A stretch of DNA of 64,000 nucleotides from Pseudomonas fragi (GCF_900105835.1 NZ_LT629783.1:4424501-4488500); one strand, 5' to 3'. Numbered from the stretch's first letter, positions 1-11,574 are shown. Made by a program: numbers and translations. The notes: generated by a model not told the origin, from the sequence alone.

Positions 1-581
1 TGCTGATGGAGTTCTCCAGTGAATACCCGCAGGTGCAGATCGAGCTGGAGCTCAACAACAGCTACCGTGACATGGCGCGGGAAGGGTTTGACCTGGCGAT
101 CCGCTCGCAGGTGGCCAGTCACGAGCGGCTGGTGGCCAAACAGGTGCTCAACTGGCACGAAATCACCTGTGCCAGCCCTGAGTATCTGCTGCAATACGGC
201 GAGCCGACTGCACCGCAACAACTGGCCGAGCACCGTTGCCTGCTCAACAGCCACTACAGCGGCCGCGAAGAATGGCAGTACCACCGTCAGCATGAGCTGC
301 ACCGGGTACGGGTCTCGGGGCCGTTTGCCAGCAACCATTACAGCCTGCTGAAAAAGGCCGCAGTGATCGGTGCCGGTATCGCCCGCTTGCCGTCGTATAT
401 GCTCAGCAGTGAATTGGCCGATGGGCGCTTGCGCGGGTTACTGCGTGACTATCAAACCCGCAGCAACCCCATGTACCTGGTGCATCCCTATCAGGGTGGG
501 TTGCCCAAGCGCACGCAGGTTTTGGCGGATTACCTGGTAGGCTGGTTCCAGCGCAGTGGTGAGGCCATCGACCAGCTTTAA
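1..581 (+). CDS. LysR-family transcriptional regulator, C-terminal part
   Basis: This is the effector-binding half of a LysR-type regulator; the helix-turn-helix N-terminus lies left of the window. The reading frame is open from the first base, so the ATG at position 6 is internal. The visible 192 residues fit the LysR substrate-binding fold, with a GAGIARLPSYM segment late in the domain (LysR proteins commonly have G-x-G-I-x-x-L-P there) and a short C-terminal helix ending in VGWFQRSGEAIDQL. The target genes cannot be inferred because the upstream, probably divergent, neighbour is not visible. It converges on the livF end of the importer operon, with a shared terminator between them. Confidence 0.85.
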   Translation, partial: LMEFSSEYPQVQIELELNNSYRDMAREGFDLAIRSQVASHERLVAKQVLNWHEITCASPEYLLQYGEPTAPQQLAEHRCLLNSHYSGREEWQYHRQHELHRVRVSGPFASNHYSLLKKAAVIGAGIARLPSYMLSSELADGRLRGLLRDYQTRSNPMYLVHPYQGGLPKRTQVLADYLVGWFQRSGEAIDQL

Positions 582-600
582 CCCGAACTCCCGGCACAAA

Positions 601-627
601 AAAACGGCCCCTAAGGGCCGTTTTGTT
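601..627. terminator. Bidirectional rho-independent terminator
   Basis: A ten-base-pair stem (AAAACGGCCC with GGGCCGTTTT) around a CTAA loop lies between the convergent LysR and livF genes. An A run on the left and a T run on the right allow it to end transcription from both sides. Confidence 0.85.
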
Positions 628-639
628 ATACAGGCAGCT

Positions 640-1341
640 TTAGCCGCCCAGGTAAGCGTCACGCACTTTCGGGTCGTTGAGCAATTGCTCACCGGTGCCT
701 TGCATCACCACCCGGCCGTTTTCCAGCACATAGGCGCGATCGGCAATTTTCAGTGCCTGGTTGGCGTTTTGCTCCACCAGGAACACCGTTACACCCTCTT
801 TACGCAGTTGCTCGATGATGTCGAAGATCTGCTGGATGATGATCGGTGCCAACCCCAGGGATGGCTCATCAAGCAACAGCAGCTTGGGCTTGCTCATCAG
901 CGCCCGGCCAATGGCGAGCATTTGCTGCTCGCCACCGGACATGGTGCCGCCGCGCTGGGTAAAGCGCTCCTTCAGGCGTGGGAACAAGTGCAGGACCTTG
1001 TCCATTTGCTCCTCATATTCCCGTTTTTCGGTAAAGAACCCGCCCATGGCGAGGTTCTCTTCCACGGTCAAACGAGCAAACACCCGACGCCCTTCGGGTA
1101 CAACGGCGATGCTTTTGCGCATGATCTGCGCCGAACTCAACCCCACCAGCTCTTCGCCCAGGTAACGGATGCTGCCGCTATGGGCTTGTGGCGAGCCGCA
1201 CAGGGTCATCATCAGGGTCGATTTGCCCGCACCGTTGGCGCCGATCAGGGTGACGATTTCGCCCTGACGTACTTCCACATTGACACTGTGCAGGGCCTGG
1301 ATCTTGCCGTAAAAGGTCGAAACGTTTTCAAATTGCAGCAT
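640..1341 (-). CDS. livF: Branched-chain amino acid ABC transporter, ATP-binding protein LivF/BraG
   Basis: One of two ATPase subunits of the high-affinity leucine/isoleucine/valine importer. At 233 residues it has the usual LivF length. It shows Walker A GANGAGKST near residue 34, the ABC signature SGGEQQM, and Walker B LLLLDEPSLGLAP followed by the D-loop. The C-terminus carries the LivF-type VEQNANQALKIADRAYVLENG segment. Its start abuts the stop of livG with no gap, so translation is probably coupled. It is the last gene of the braC-livHMGF cluster. Confidence 0.96.
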   Translation of the reverse strand: MLQFENVSTFYGKIQALHSVNVEVRQGEIVTLIGANGAGKSTLMMTLCGSPQAHSGSIRYLGEELVGLSSAQIMRKSIAVVPEGRRVFARLTVEENLAMGGFFTEKREYEEQMDKVLHLFPRLKERFTQRGGTMSGGEQQMLAIGRALMSKPKLLLLDEPSLGLAPIIIQQIFDIIEQLRKEGVTVFLVEQNANQALKIADRAYVLENGRVVMQGTGEQLLNDPKVRDAYLGG

Positions 1342-2105
1342 TTACGCTTCCCCCAAATAGGCTTTGATCACTTCAGGGTTGTCGCGGATCTGTTCCGGCG
1401 TCCCGTCTGCCAAAGGCGTGCCCTGGTTGATCACCACGATATGGTCGGAAATGCTCATGACCAGTTTCATGTCGTGCTCAATCAGCAGCACGGTGGCGTT
1501 GTGTTCGTTGCGCAAGACGCTGATCAGGGCCTTGAGGTCTTCGGTTTCCTTGGGGTTCAGACCTGCCGCCGGTTCATCGAGCATCAGGATCCGTGGGCGG
1601 GTCATCATGCAGCGGGCGATTTCCAGGCGGCGTTGCTGGCCGTAGGCCAGGGTGCCCGCCGGGCGGTTGGCGAACTCGGTCAGGTTGACCTTGTCCAGCC
1701 AGTACGCGGCGTAGTCCAGGGCGTCACGTTCGCTTTTGCGAAATGACGGGGTCTTGAACAGGCCCGACAGGAAGTTGGTGTTGAGGTGGCGATGCTGGGC
1801 AATCAGCAGGTTTTCCACCGCTGTCATGTCCTTGAACAGGCGCACGTTCTGGAAGGTACGCACCACGCCCTTGCGCGCAATTTCATGGCCCGGCAAGCCT
1901 TCGATGGACTCGCCATCGAGCACGATGCTGCCGGCTGACGGCTTGTAGAAGCCGGTCAGGCAGTTGAATACGGTGGTCTTGCCGGCGCCGTTAGGGCCGA
2001 TCATCGACACCACCTGTTTTTCCTTGACGGTCAGGGCTACGCCGTTCACCGCCAACAAGCCGCCAAAGCGCATGCTCAGGCCGCTGACTTTGAGTAACTC
2101 GCGGC

Positions 2106-2109
<4 letters not shown>
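1342..2109 (-). CDS. livG: Branched-chain amino acid ABC transporter, ATP-binding protein LivG/BraF
   Basis: Second ATPase of the branched-chain amino acid importer, 255 residues. Walker A is [12 protein letters not shown], the signature region is [13 protein letters not shown] (Q replaces the first G, as is usual in LivG), and Walker B is [13 protein letters not shown]. The LivG-specific insertion between Walker A and the signature is present. Its start overlaps the livM stop by 4 bases, which indicates an operon with coupled translation. Confidence 0.96.
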
Positions 2110-3358
<1,249 letters not shown>

Positions 3359-3362
<4 letters not shown>

Positions 3363-4282
3363 ACTTTTTCAATCTCCGGACGCCCCAGAATGCCGGTCGG
3401 ACGGAACAGCAACACCAGCACCAGCAAGCCAAAAGCCACAACGTCTTTGTACTGGTCGCCGAAAATATCGGCACCAAAGGCTTCCGCTACACCCAGTACC
3501 AGGCCACCGAGCATCGCCCCGGGAATACTGCCAATGCCGCCCAGTACCGCAGCGGTAAAGGCTTTGAGGCCTACCAGGAACCCCGCGTTGGGGTTGATCA
3601 CGCCGTATTGCACGCTGATCAGTACCGCGGCAACAGCTGCCAGGGCCGCACCGATCACGAAGGTGAGGGCAATCACGTTGTTGGTGTTGATGCCCAGCAG
3701 GTTGGCCATCTTCATGTCTTCAGCGCAGGCGCGGCAGGCGCGACCCATGCGCGAGCGAGAGATGAACAGGGTGAGGCCGAGCATGGCCAGGAACGTGACG
3801 ACGAAGACCACGATTTGCATGTAGGAAACGATAACTTCGCTGGCGCCTCCAGGACCAAAGGTGAAGCCGCCGGGGATCAGGTTGGGGATCGATTTGTCTT
3901 TGGAGTCTTGTGCCAGTAGCACGGTGTTTTGCAGGAAGATCGACATGCCGATCGCGGAGATCAGCGGGATCAGGCGATTACTGCCGCGCAGGGGACGGTA
4001 GGCAACCCGTTCGATGCTGTAGCCGTAGGCACTGGTGACCACGATGCTGGCGATAAACGCGGCAGTCAGCAGCAGTGGCACGCTGTCCAGACCCATCATG
4101 GTCAGGCCGGCGATGGCGATAAACGCAATATAGGAACCAATCATGTACACCTCGCCGTGGGCGAAGTTGATCATTCCAATAATGCCGTAAACCATCGTAT
4201 AGCCGATGGCGATCAGGGCATAGGTGCTGCCAACGTTGAGGCCGTTAACCAGCATTTGGAAGAAGTGATAGATGTCAGGCAT
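3359..4282 (-). CDS. livH: Branched-chain amino acid ABC transporter permease LivH/BraD
   Basis: Second permease of the importer, 307 residues with about eight hydrophobic segments. The conserved LivH start (a [24 protein letters not shown] segment) and the [14 protein letters not shown] motif are clear, and the EAA-like loop reads [21 protein letters not shown]. It pairs with LivM to form the transmembrane channel. A gap of about 250 bases with a hairpin separates it from braC, so braC mRNA can accumulate separately from the membrane-component mRNA. Confidence 0.95.
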
Positions 4283-4475
4283 TACAAAGCTCCTAAAAAC
4301 CTGAGACGCATTTCACTGGTGGAGTCATTTTCCGGCCCGGGCCGTATGGGTTTTCACCCACTTGGAGCACAGGTCTTCTGCCAGCGAACCGCTGGTGACG
4401 GTTTTAAAGATTTTCAGGTGGGCAGGCTTTCGGATCACGAAAGCGCGGCCCCATTTCCATGAACCGCAGGCCTGT

Positions 4476-4515
4476 AAAACAAAACCCACCGCTTGAGCAG
4501 TGGGCTTGTTTTCAG
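4476..4515 (-). terminator. Hairpin between braC and livH (attenuator or terminator)
   Basis: An A-rich run, a CCCAC...GTGGG stem and a GCTTGTTTT tail form a hairpin directly after the braC stop, read on the minus strand. In such operons this kind of site reduces read-through, giving more binding protein than permease. That role is an inference here. Confidence 0.55.
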
Positions 4516-4530
4516 GTCAGGAACCGACCC

Positions 4531-5652
4531 TTACTGAGGGCTTACTTCAGTTTTCGGCTTGCCGAAGTGCCATTCGTAGACCACGAACTTGAAGTCTTCC
4601 ACGTCACCTTTGGTGTCAAACTTCAGGTTGCCGGTAGGCGTCTTGAACGTACCTTTGTGGATGGCTTCAGCGACTTTGGCCGGGTCTTCGCTTTTCGCCT
4701 GCTCGATACCGCCGGCAATCACTTCAACTGCGGCGTAGGCCGGGAACACGAATGGACCGGTAGGGTCCTGCTTTTTGGCGGCGAAGGCGTCAACCAATGC
4801 CTTGTTTTCCGGATCGGCGTCGAAGGCTTTTGGCAGGGTAACCAGCAGGCCTTCGGAAGCGCCCTGGGCGATTTGCGAGATGGACTCGTTGCCCACACCT
4901 TCAGGGCCCATGAACTTGGCGTTCAGGCCTTTCTCTTTGGCCTGACGCAGGATCAGACCCAGCTCAGGGTGGTAGCCGCCGTAGTAGACGAAGTCGACGT
5001 TGGCTTGCTTGAGCTTGGCGATGACCGAGGAATAGTCTTTTTCACCCGCGTTGACGCCTTCAAAGACAGCAACCTTGATGCCTTTGTCTTCGAGGGTCTT
5101 TTTAACGGCGCTGGCGATGCCTTCACCGTATTGCTGTTTGTCGTGCAATACCGCAACGACTTTCGGCTTGACGTGATCCGCGATGTAGTTGCCAGCGGCA
5201 GGGCCCTGGGCGCTGTCCAGACCGATGGTGCGGAAGATCATCTTGTAGCCACGAGCGGTGATTTCCGGGCCGGTGGCGGCCGGGGTAATCATGATGATGC
5301 CTTCGTCTTCGTAAATGTCCGAAGCAGGCTGAGTGGAGCTGGAGCACAGGTGCCCGACAACATACTTGATACCGTCATTGACCACTTTGTTGGCCACGGC
5401 AACCGCTTGTTTCGGGTCGCAGGCGTCATCGTAGTCAACGGCTTCAAGTTTTTTGCCATCAACGCCGCCCTTGGCGTTGATTTGTTCGATGGCCATTTTT
5501 GCGCCTGCGAACTGCATGTCGCCGTACTGAGTCAGAGGCCCGGTTTTAGGGCCGGCAATACCGATCTTGATGGTGTCTGCGGCAAATGAATGGCTGGCAA
5601 ACCCGGCCAAAACCATAGCGGCAAACAGTTTAGTAATCTGCTTCGTAGCCAT
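4531..5652 (-). CDS. braC: Branched-chain amino acid ABC transporter substrate-binding protein (BraC/LivK type)
   Basis: Periplasmic binding protein that delivers Leu/Ile/Val (and Ala/Thr in the P. aeruginosa BraC family) to LivHM. The 373-residue precursor starts with a Sec signal peptide ending in SHSFA-A. Mature features include IGIAGPKTGPLTQYGD, the DDACDPKQAVAVANK segment, the paired Cys (DDAC and HLCSS) that forms the family disulfide, and the ligand-binding run SSSTQPAS. It is first in the transporter operon. A GGAG about 11 bases before the ATG serves as the ribosome site. The upstream region contains a 16-base perfect palindrome. Confidence 0.95.
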   Translation of the reverse strand: MATKQITKLFAAMVLAGFASHSFAADTIKIGIAGPKTGPLTQYGDMQFAGAKMAIEQINAKGGVDGKKLEAVDYDDACDPKQAVAVANKVVNDGIKYVVGHLCSSSTQPASDIYEDEGIIMITPAATGPEITARGYKMIFRTIGLDSAQGPAAGNYIADHVKPKVVAVLHDKQQYGEGIASAVKKTLEDKGIKVAVFEGVNAGEKDYSSVIAKLKQANVDFVYYGGYHPELGLILRQAKEKGLNAKFMGPEGVGNESISQIAQGASEGLLVTLPKAFDADPENKALVDAFAAKKQDPTGPFVFPAYAAVEVIAGGIEQAKSEDPAKVAEAIHKGTFKTPTGNLKFDTKGDVEDFKFVVYEWHFGKPKTEVSPQ

Positions 5653-6008
5653 CTTTATTGGTGCTCCACTCTTCTGTTGTAATTTTTATAGTCCTGGAAG
5701 CCAAGGCAGCCGGACCGGGTCTTCTTGTTGCGAAATTCCCGGTCAATCCCCCCTGCAACTGTACCGGTACAGTGTAGAGCGCCGATTCAGCGCTTGAATA
5801 GCTGGCTGGCGGGGGAAAAAACAGGAAATGTCGCTATAACGAAAGAAAAAGACATAAAAGCGGCGCGTTTGGCGGTTGATAGTTATCAGAATGTTGCCAC
5901 ATCAACACTGCCGCCTCGGGCCCTCTGCTCTTTCCTCGCGACTTACCTGAAAAGCCGGGTTTTTCAACCGGGTGTGCAGCGTTATCATGACGCCGATTTT
6001 TTTCCCCG
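5653..6008. other. Intergenic region upstream of braC and the DUF2288 gene
   Basis: A divergent promoter region of about 355 bases. The only clear element is the palindrome at 5758-5773. Small open frames here lack ribosome sites and coding character. No RNA gene is recognised. Confidence 0.6.
5758..5773. promoter_or_regulatory. Perfect 16-base palindrome, candidate operator
   Basis: ACTGTACCGGTACAGT is a gapless perfect inverted repeat about 105 bases upstream of the braC ATG and 236 bases upstream of the DUF2288 gene. Its size and position suit a dimeric repressor or activator of the transporter operon. I cannot assign the binding protein. Confidence 0.5.
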
Positions 6009-6323
6009 GTGAAACCCATGAATCAAGAACCTAGCACCCTCTATGCCAAGCTGCTTGGCGAGACCTCAACTATTGAATGGAAAGCCCTGCAGCCCTTCTT
6101 TGCCAAAGGTGATTTGCTGTGGGTCGAACCCGGGCTGGACTTGATCGAGGCGGCGCAGGCCGTGACTCAGGATGATGCAGAGAAAGTCTCGGCCTGGATG
6201 GCGTCCGGCTTGCTTGGCAAGATGACTGAAGCTCAGGCGCTAGACGTTCTTGAACGCGACCCGCAGCTGTGGGCTGTAGTGGTTTCGCCTTGGGTGATGG
6301 TCCAGGAAAGGGCGCAAAAATAA
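6009..6323 (+). CDS. DUF2288-family small protein
   Basis: A 104-residue soluble protein of unknown function that matches the DUF2288 pattern: an N-terminal LYAKLLGETSTIEWKALQPFFAKGDLLWV segment (split in the family as LGET and FFAKG blocks) followed by a helical part with VTQDDAEKVSAWM. It could start at 6009 or at the in-frame ATG at 6018. It is monocistronic, divergent from braC, and ends before a strong terminator. Nothing in the sequence indicates its biochemical role. Confidence 0.8.
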   Translation: MKPMNQEPSTLYAKLLGETSTIEWKALQPFFAKGDLLWVEPGLDLIEAAQAVTQDDAEKVSAWMASGLLGKMTEAQALDVLERDPQLWAVVVSPWVMVQERAQK

Positions 6324-6424
6324 CCCTGCGCACCAAACCGGCGCATTTGTTTGCACTGCTGTGAAGAGCCCGGAGTGTGTAGCTCAGTAACCCGCCTTCG
6401 CGTAGTGGCAATATGCCGTAGAGA

Positions 6425-6456
6425 AACGCCACAGTTACCCCTGTGGCGTTTTTTTG
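6425..6456. terminator. Bidirectional terminator between DUF2288 gene and GGDEF/EAL gene
   Basis: The stem AACGCCACAG/CTGTGGCGTT with a six-base loop is followed by seven T. It lies between two convergent genes. Confidence 0.85.
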
Positions 6457-6478
6457 TGCCTGTGTTCCGGCGGTATCG

Positions 6479-8464
6479 CTATTGGCTGGTCAGCACAAAG
6501 GTGGCGTGATCGGGTGCGGGTATCGGGCGTTTGTCGAGCTGTAGAAGAATCTCTGGCAGCGCCTCGCAAGGTACGGGGCGGCTGAGCAGGTAGCCCTGGA
6601 TGAAGTCGCAGCCCAGCTGGTTGAGAAACTCGAACTGGCGGGTGGTTTCGACGCCTTCGGTGACCACCTGCAGGTGCAGGGTATGGGCCATGAGGATAAT
6701 GGCCTGGACGATTTCCATGTCCTGGCTGGATGCCGGGATGTCTTGAATAAAAGAACGGTCGATTTTCAGGGTATTGAGCGGCAGGCGCTTGAGGTAAGCC
6801 AGGGACGAATAGCCGGTGCCGAAATCGTCGATGGACAGTGACACGCCCAGCGCGCGGATCTGGCGCAGCAACTGCGAGGTGCTGTTCAAATTGCACATCA
6901 GGGCGTTTTCCGTGACTTCCAGCTCCAGTCGTTGGGCACTAATGCCGGATGTGCGCAGGGCGTTTTCGATTTCGTCGGCCAACTCAATGCGCACCAGGCT
7001 CAGCGCCGAGCAATTTACGGCAATGCCCAGGTGCTGCCAGCCCAGGCGGGAGAGGGCGGCGAGATCATGGCAGGCTCTGCGCAACACCCAATGGTCGAGC
7101 CTGGCGATCAGCCCGTTGGCCTCGGCGATGCTGATAAAACGCTCCGGGCCCAGCAAACCGTGTTCAGGGTGCTGCCAGCGCACCAGGGCCTCCAGCTTGG
7201 CGACCCGGCCACTCTTGAGGTCGAAGATGGGCTGGTAATGCAGGAGCAGCCCCTTGTCCTCATTCAGCGCATTGCGCAGCTCCTCTTCAATTTGCAGCTC
7301 CAGGTAAGCCCGGGTTTTCAGGTTGGAGCTGAAAAAATTCAGGGTGTTACGCCCGCTGCCCTTGGACTGATACAGCGCCAGATCGGCATGCTTGAGCAGT
7401 TCTGCACTGGTTGTGCCGTCTTCAGGGAATACGCTGATGCCGATGCTGGTGGTCATTACCATCTGGCGTCCTGACAGCTCGATGGGCTCTTTGAGTTTGA
7501 GCATGATGCGCTGGGCCATGCTTTGCGCTTCATCGCGCTGGCTGAGGTTGATCAGAATGCAGAACTCGTCACCGCCAAACCGTGCAACCACGTCATCGTG
7601 GCTGCGGATGGCGTGCTTGATGCGCGTGGCTATGGTCTTGAGCAGTTCATCCCCGGCGTCATGCCCCAGGCTGTCATTGATGCGTTTGAAGTGGTCAATG
7701 TCGAGGAACATCACGGCGAGCCTGGTGTTCCTGGCGGCGCAGTCGATGAGTTTTTCAGCAAACAGCTGATTGAAACCACGACGGTTGATCAGATTGGTCA
7801 GCGGGTCGAAATGCGCCACTTGCTGCAAGGACGCGCGAGCCTGGTCGAGCTGGCTGAGTAAGGCGTTGACGCGCCTCAGATCGTGCTCCTTGAGTTGCAG
7901 CTTCTTGTCGACAATCGTGGCGCTGATGCAGCTGCCAATCAGCAGCAGGGCGATGACGGCTACCACAAGGGCCAGTTGCCAGTTATTGCTGGCTGTATCC
8001 GGACTGCCCGCCAGTGTGTCGCCAATGATGAAGTGAGCGCCGAGCAGGCCGCTTGCAGCAAGCATGCACAGGGCATATTTGTAAAATTGATGGAGCAGGC
8101 CGCCGGTGGAGCGCCAGGCGGTGGTGCTGTTGAGCGTTTGCACAATGATCAGGGCAATCAGTAATGAGCCCAACGCGATAACAGCGTTGTAGCGCGAGTC
8201 GAGCGGAGAGTAAAAAGCCAGCATGCAGATGCTGTGCATGGCCCAGATACCGATGGTCAGGCAACTGACACCTATCCATCGCCAAACGGTTTTGGCTGCT
8301 GCTTTTTCTGCATTGGCCGCGCGGTCGAGCAGATTCAGCGTGGCCACGCAGGCAGTGCAGGCAACCAGCCAGGCCAGAAACAGCAAATAGGGGTTATAGC
8401 CGCCGATCAACAGCAGTTGGTTGTCTGCGGGTTCAGCCAAAAGTTGCAACCCCGAACTGTCCAT
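6479..8464 (-). CDS. Membrane-bound GGDEF-EAL protein with a divergent MHYT-like sensor
   Basis: A 661-residue cyclic-di-GMP enzyme. Residues 1-190 hold about six hydrophobic segments, with GIWAMHSICMLAF and LLGAHFIIG resembling degenerate MHYT motifs. The GGDEF domain (about 215-375) keeps an intact RFGGDEF. An RxxD lies one residue further upstream than the usual inhibitory site, so product inhibition is uncertain. The EAL domain (about 395-650) keeps KLEALVRW, the Glu of LEVTENAL, DDFGTGYSSL, KIDRSF, EGVET and QGYLLSRP, so phosphodiesterase activity is expected. Architecture resembles P. aeruginosa MucR and NbdA (MHYT-GGDEF-EAL). It is a single gene. Which activity dominates cannot be told from sequence. 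Confidence 0.9.
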   Translation of the reverse strand: MDSSGLQLLAEPADNQLLLIGGYNPYLLFLAWLVACTACVATLNLLDRAANAEKAAAKTVWRWIGVSCLTIGIWAMHSICMLAFYSPLDSRYNAVIALGSLLIALIIVQTLNSTTAWRSTGGLLHQFYKYALCMLAASGLLGAHFIIGDTLAGSPDTASNNWQLALVVAVIALLLIGSCISATIVDKKLQLKEHDLRRVNALLSQLDQARASLQQVAHFDPLTNLINRRGFNQLFAEKLIDCAARNTRLAVMFLDIDHFKRINDSLGHDAGDELLKTIATRIKHAIRSHDDVVARFGGDEFCILINLSQRDEAQSMAQRIMLKLKEPIELSGRQMVMTTSIGISVFPEDGTTSAELLKHADLALYQSKGSGRNTLNFFSSNLKTRAYLELQIEEELRNALNEDKGLLLHYQPIFDLKSGRVAKLEALVRWQHPEHGLLGPERFISIAEANGLIARLDHWVLRRACHDLAALSRLGWQHLGIAVNCSALSLVRIELADEIENALRTSGISAQRLELEVTENALMCNLNSTSQLLRQIRALGVSLSIDDFGTGYSSLAYLKRLPLNTLKIDRSFIQDIPASSQDMEIVQAIILMAHTLHLQVVTEGVETTRQFEFLNQLGCDFIQGYLLSRPVPCEALPEILLQLDKRPIPAPDHATFVLTSQ

Positions 8465-8628
8465 TGCACGCCTCGGCGATCCAGATGCGCTAGTCGTAGG
8501 GTGCTAGCTTGGGGTCGAGTATAGAAGCTGGATTGAGGGAGGCAGGGGTGATGGCAAAATGATGGTGATCATTTTGTTATTAGGGTGGGGGTTTATAGTT
8601 AGTTACGTTAGATCGGGACTGTCAGAAA

Positions 8629-8715
8629 TGTGGGAGCGGGCTTGCTCGCGATAGGATTAACGCGGTGATTCAGTTTCACCTCATTGATCCTATCGCGAGC
8701 AAGCCCGCTCCCACA
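8629..8715. repeat. REP pair (inverted, BIME-like)
   Basis: Two REP arms (TGTGGGAGCGGGCTTGCTCG and its complement) face each other around a spacer of about 40 bases, between the rapA 3' end and the GGDEF/EAL gene 5' end. It is one of ten such copies in the window. Confidence 0.92.
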
Positions 8716-8727
8716 GCTCATGGGTTT

Positions 8728-11574
8728 TTAACCCGCTACCAGCACCCGAATGGCTTCCAGGCGCAGGGCAGCTTTTTCAAGCATGGCCAGGCTTTGTTCG
8801 CGCTGCTTGCGCAAGGCAATCAGTTCGCTGTCACGCACGCTCGGGTTGACGGCCTGCAGGGCGGTCAAGCGGGCCAGTTCTTCTTCGGTGTCGGCTGCCA
8901 GGCGGCGCTGGGCTTCGGCCACGCGCTCGGCGTGACGTGGCGCAATCTTGGCTTCACCGGCGTTGATCTTCGGCGTCAGTTGGTCGCGCTGGGCCTGGAC
9001 GAACTTGTTGGCGCTGGCGCGGGGTACGCTTTCCAGCTGCTCGTTCAGGGTGTCGAAGGCCACGCGGGACGACAGGTCGTTACCATTGGCATCGAGCAGG
9101 CAGCGCAGGGCGGCAGGCGGCAGGTAGCGACCCAGTTGCAGGGAGCGCGGGGCAACCACTTCACTGACGTAAATCAGTTCAAGCAGTACGGTGCCTGGCT
9201 TGAGCGCCTTGTTCTTGATCAGGGCGACGGCAGTATTGCCCATCGAACCCGACAGCACCAGGTCCATGCCGCCTTGCACCATCGGGTGTTCCCAGGTGAT
9301 GAACTGCATGTCTTCGCGCGACAGCGCCTGGTCGCGATCGTAGGTGATGGTCACGCCTTCGTCGTCGCCCAGGGGGAAGCTGGCGTCGAGCATTTTTTCG
9401 CTCGGTTTGAGGATCAGCGCGTTCTCCGAATGGTCTTCGCTGTCGATGCCAAAGGCGTTGAACAGGGTTTCCATGTAGATCGGCAGGGTGAACTGATCGT
9501 CCTGCTCAAGAATCGCCTCAACCAGCGCTTCACCTTCACCCGAACCACCGGAGTTAAGCTCCAGCAGACGGTCGCGGCCAGTGTGCAGCTCTTGCTCCAG
9601 ACGCTCGCGCTCAACCCGGGCTTCGTCGATCAGTGCTTGCCACTCTTGATCGTCCGCCGCTTCAAGCAACGGCAGCAGGCGCGGGCCGAACTGATGTTGC
9701 AGGGCGTTGCCGGTCGGGCAGGTGTTGAGGAACGCGTTCAGCGCTTCGTGGTACCACTGGAACAGGCGCTGTTGCGGGCTGGTCTCAAGGTACGGCACAT
9801 GCAGTTCGATCACGTGCTTCTGGCCGATCCGGTCCAGACGGCCGATACGCTGTTCCAGCAAGTCCGGGTGGGCCGGCAGGTCGAACAGCACCAGGTGATG
9901 GGCAAACTGGAAGTTGCGACCTTCACTGCCGATTTCGGAACAGATCAGTACCTGGGCGCCGAATTCTTCGTCTGCGAAGTAGGCCGCAGCACGGTCGCGC
10001 TCAAGAATGTTCATGCCTTCGTGGAACACCGTCGCAGGAATACCGGAACGCACACGCAGGGCGTCTTCCAGGTCCATCGCGGTTTCAGCGTGGGCGCAGA
10101 TCACCAGCACTTTGGTGCGCTTGAGCATTTTCAGGGTGTCGATCAGCCATTCGACGCGCGGGTCGAAGTTCCACCAGCGTTCTTCATCGCTGGCGTCCGG
10201 CTGGGCCTGGAAGCTGACTTCAGGGTACAGCTCGGCGTGTTCGCCCAGCGGCAGCTCAAGATATTCGGCCGGGCACGGTAGCGGGTAGGCGTGCAGCTTG
10301 CGTTCCGGGAAGCCCTGGATCGCGGCGCGGGTGTTACGGAACAGCACGCGGCCGGTGCCGTGGCGGTCAAGCAGCTCACGCACCAGGCGGGCGCTGGCCT
10401 CGGCATCGCCATCATTGACGGCGGCCAGCAGGGCATCGCCTTCGGCACCGAGGAAACCGTGGATGGTTTTGTGGGCTTCAGGGGACAGGCTGCCTTTATC
10501 CAGCAGCTCCTGTACGGCCTGGGCCACCGGGCGATAGTTTTCGCTTTCGGCGCGGAAGGCGGCCAGGTCGTGGAAACGGTTCGGATCCAGCAGGCGCAGG
10601 CGCGCAAAGTGGCTGTCCTGGCCCAGTTGTTCCGGGGTGGCAGTGAGCAGCAACACGCCGGGGATTACGCCAGCCAGTTGTTCTACCAGACCGTACTCGG
10701 GGCTGACGTTGTCTTCGTGCCACACCAGGTGGTGCGCTTCGTCGACCACCAGCAGGTCCCAGTCGGCATCAAACAGCGCGGCCTGGGCCTTGGGATCGTC
10801 CACCAGCCATTCCAGGGCAACCAGCGCCAGCTGGCAGTCTTCGAACGGGTTGCTGGCGTCGCTTTCGATAAAGCGCTCTTCGTCGAACAGCGCCACTTCC
10901 AGGTTGAAGCGGCGACGCATCTCGACCAGCCATTGGTGCTGCAGGTTTTCCGGGACTACGATCAATACACGGTTGGCGCGGCCACTGAGCAACTGGCGGT
11001 GAATCACCAGGCCTGCTTCGATGGTTTTACCCAGGCCCACTTCGTCGGCCAGCAAAACCCGTGGGGCGATACGGTCAGCGACTTCACGGGCAATGTGCAA
11101 TTGGTGCGCGATAGGCTGCGCACGCACGCCACCCAGGCCCCACAGCGGCGATTGCAGCTGACGGCTGGTGTGTTCGAGGGTGTGGTAGCGCAGCGAGAAC
11201 CAGGACAGCGGGTCGATTTGCCCGGCAAACAGGCGGTCACTGGCCAGACGGAACTGGATAAAGTTCGACAGTTGGGTTTCTGGCAGGGTAACGGCTTCGT
11301 TTCGCTCGTTGAGGCCGTGGTAGACCATCAGACCGTCGACGTCCTCGACTTCGCGCACGGTCATCTTCCAGCCTTCGAAGTGGATGATGGTGTCACCCGG
11401 CGAGAACCGTACACGCGTGAGCGGTGCGTTGCGCAGCGAATATTGGCGGGTTTCGCCAGTGGCCGGATAGAGCACGGTCAGCAAGCGACCGTCCTGTGCC
11501 AGAACGGTGCCCAAACCTAGCTCTGCTTCGCTGTCACTAATCCAGCGTTGCCCCGGTTGATACTGCTGCGCCAT
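8728..11574 (-). CDS. rapA: RNA polymerase-associated ATPase RapA (HepA)
   Basis: A Swi2/Snf2-family ATPase that binds RNA polymerase and helps it recycle after termination. I place the start at 11574 ([11 protein letters not shown]), giving 948 residues, the usual Pseudomonas length; the frame stays open for another hundred codons upstream but that part has no family likeness. Motifs: Walker [13 protein letters not shown] near residue 175, DEAH box [10 protein letters not shown], motif [12 protein letters not shown], and motifs V-VI ([19 protein letters not shown], then [11 protein letters not shown]). The N-terminal Tudor-like RapA domain precedes the ATPase. It is a single gene, divergent from the small gene at 11747. 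Confidence 0.96.
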   Translation of the reverse strand: MAQQYQPGQRWISDSEAELGLGTVLAQDGRLLTVLYPATGETRQYSLRNAPLTRVRFSPGDTIIHFEGWKMTVREVEDVDGLMVYHGLNERNEAVTLPETQLSNFIQFRLASDRLFAGQIDPLSWFSLRYHTLEHTSRQLQSPLWGLGGVRAQPIAHQLHIAREVADRIAPRVLLADEVGLGKTIEAGLVIHRQLLSGRANRVLIVVPENLQHQWLVEMRRRFNLEVALFDEERFIESDASNPFEDCQLALVALEWLVDDPKAQAALFDADWDLLVVDEAHHLVWHEDNVSPEYGLVEQLAGVIPGVLLLTATPEQLGQDSHFARLRLLDPNRFHDLAAFRAESENYRPVAQAVQELLDKGSLSPEAHKTIHGFLGAEGDALLAAVNDGDAEASARLVRELLDRHGTGRVLFRNTRAAIQGFPERKLHAYPLPCPAEYLELPLGEHAELYPEVSFQAQPDASDEERWWNFDPRVEWLIDTLKMLKRTKVLVICAHAETAMDLEDALRVRSGIPATVFHEGMNILERDRAAAYFADEEFGAQVLICSEIGSEGRNFQFAHHLVLFDLPAHPDLLEQRIGRLDRIGQKHVIELHVPYLETSPQQRLFQWYHEALNAFLNTCPTGNALQHQFGPRLLPLLEAADDQEWQALIDEARVERERLEQELHTGRDRLLELNSGGSGEGEALVEAILEQDDQFTLPIYMETLFNAFGIDSEDHSENALILKPSEKMLDASFPLGDDEGVTITYDRDQALSREDMQFITWEHPMVQGGMDLVLSGSMGNTAVALIKNKALKPGTVLLELIYVSEVVAPRSLQLGRYLPPAALRCLLDANGNDLSSRVAFDTLNEQLESVPRASANKFVQAQRDQLTPKINAGEAKIAPRHAERVAEAQRRLAADTEEELARLTALQAVNPSVRDSELIALRKQREQSLAMLEKAALRLEAIRVLVAG

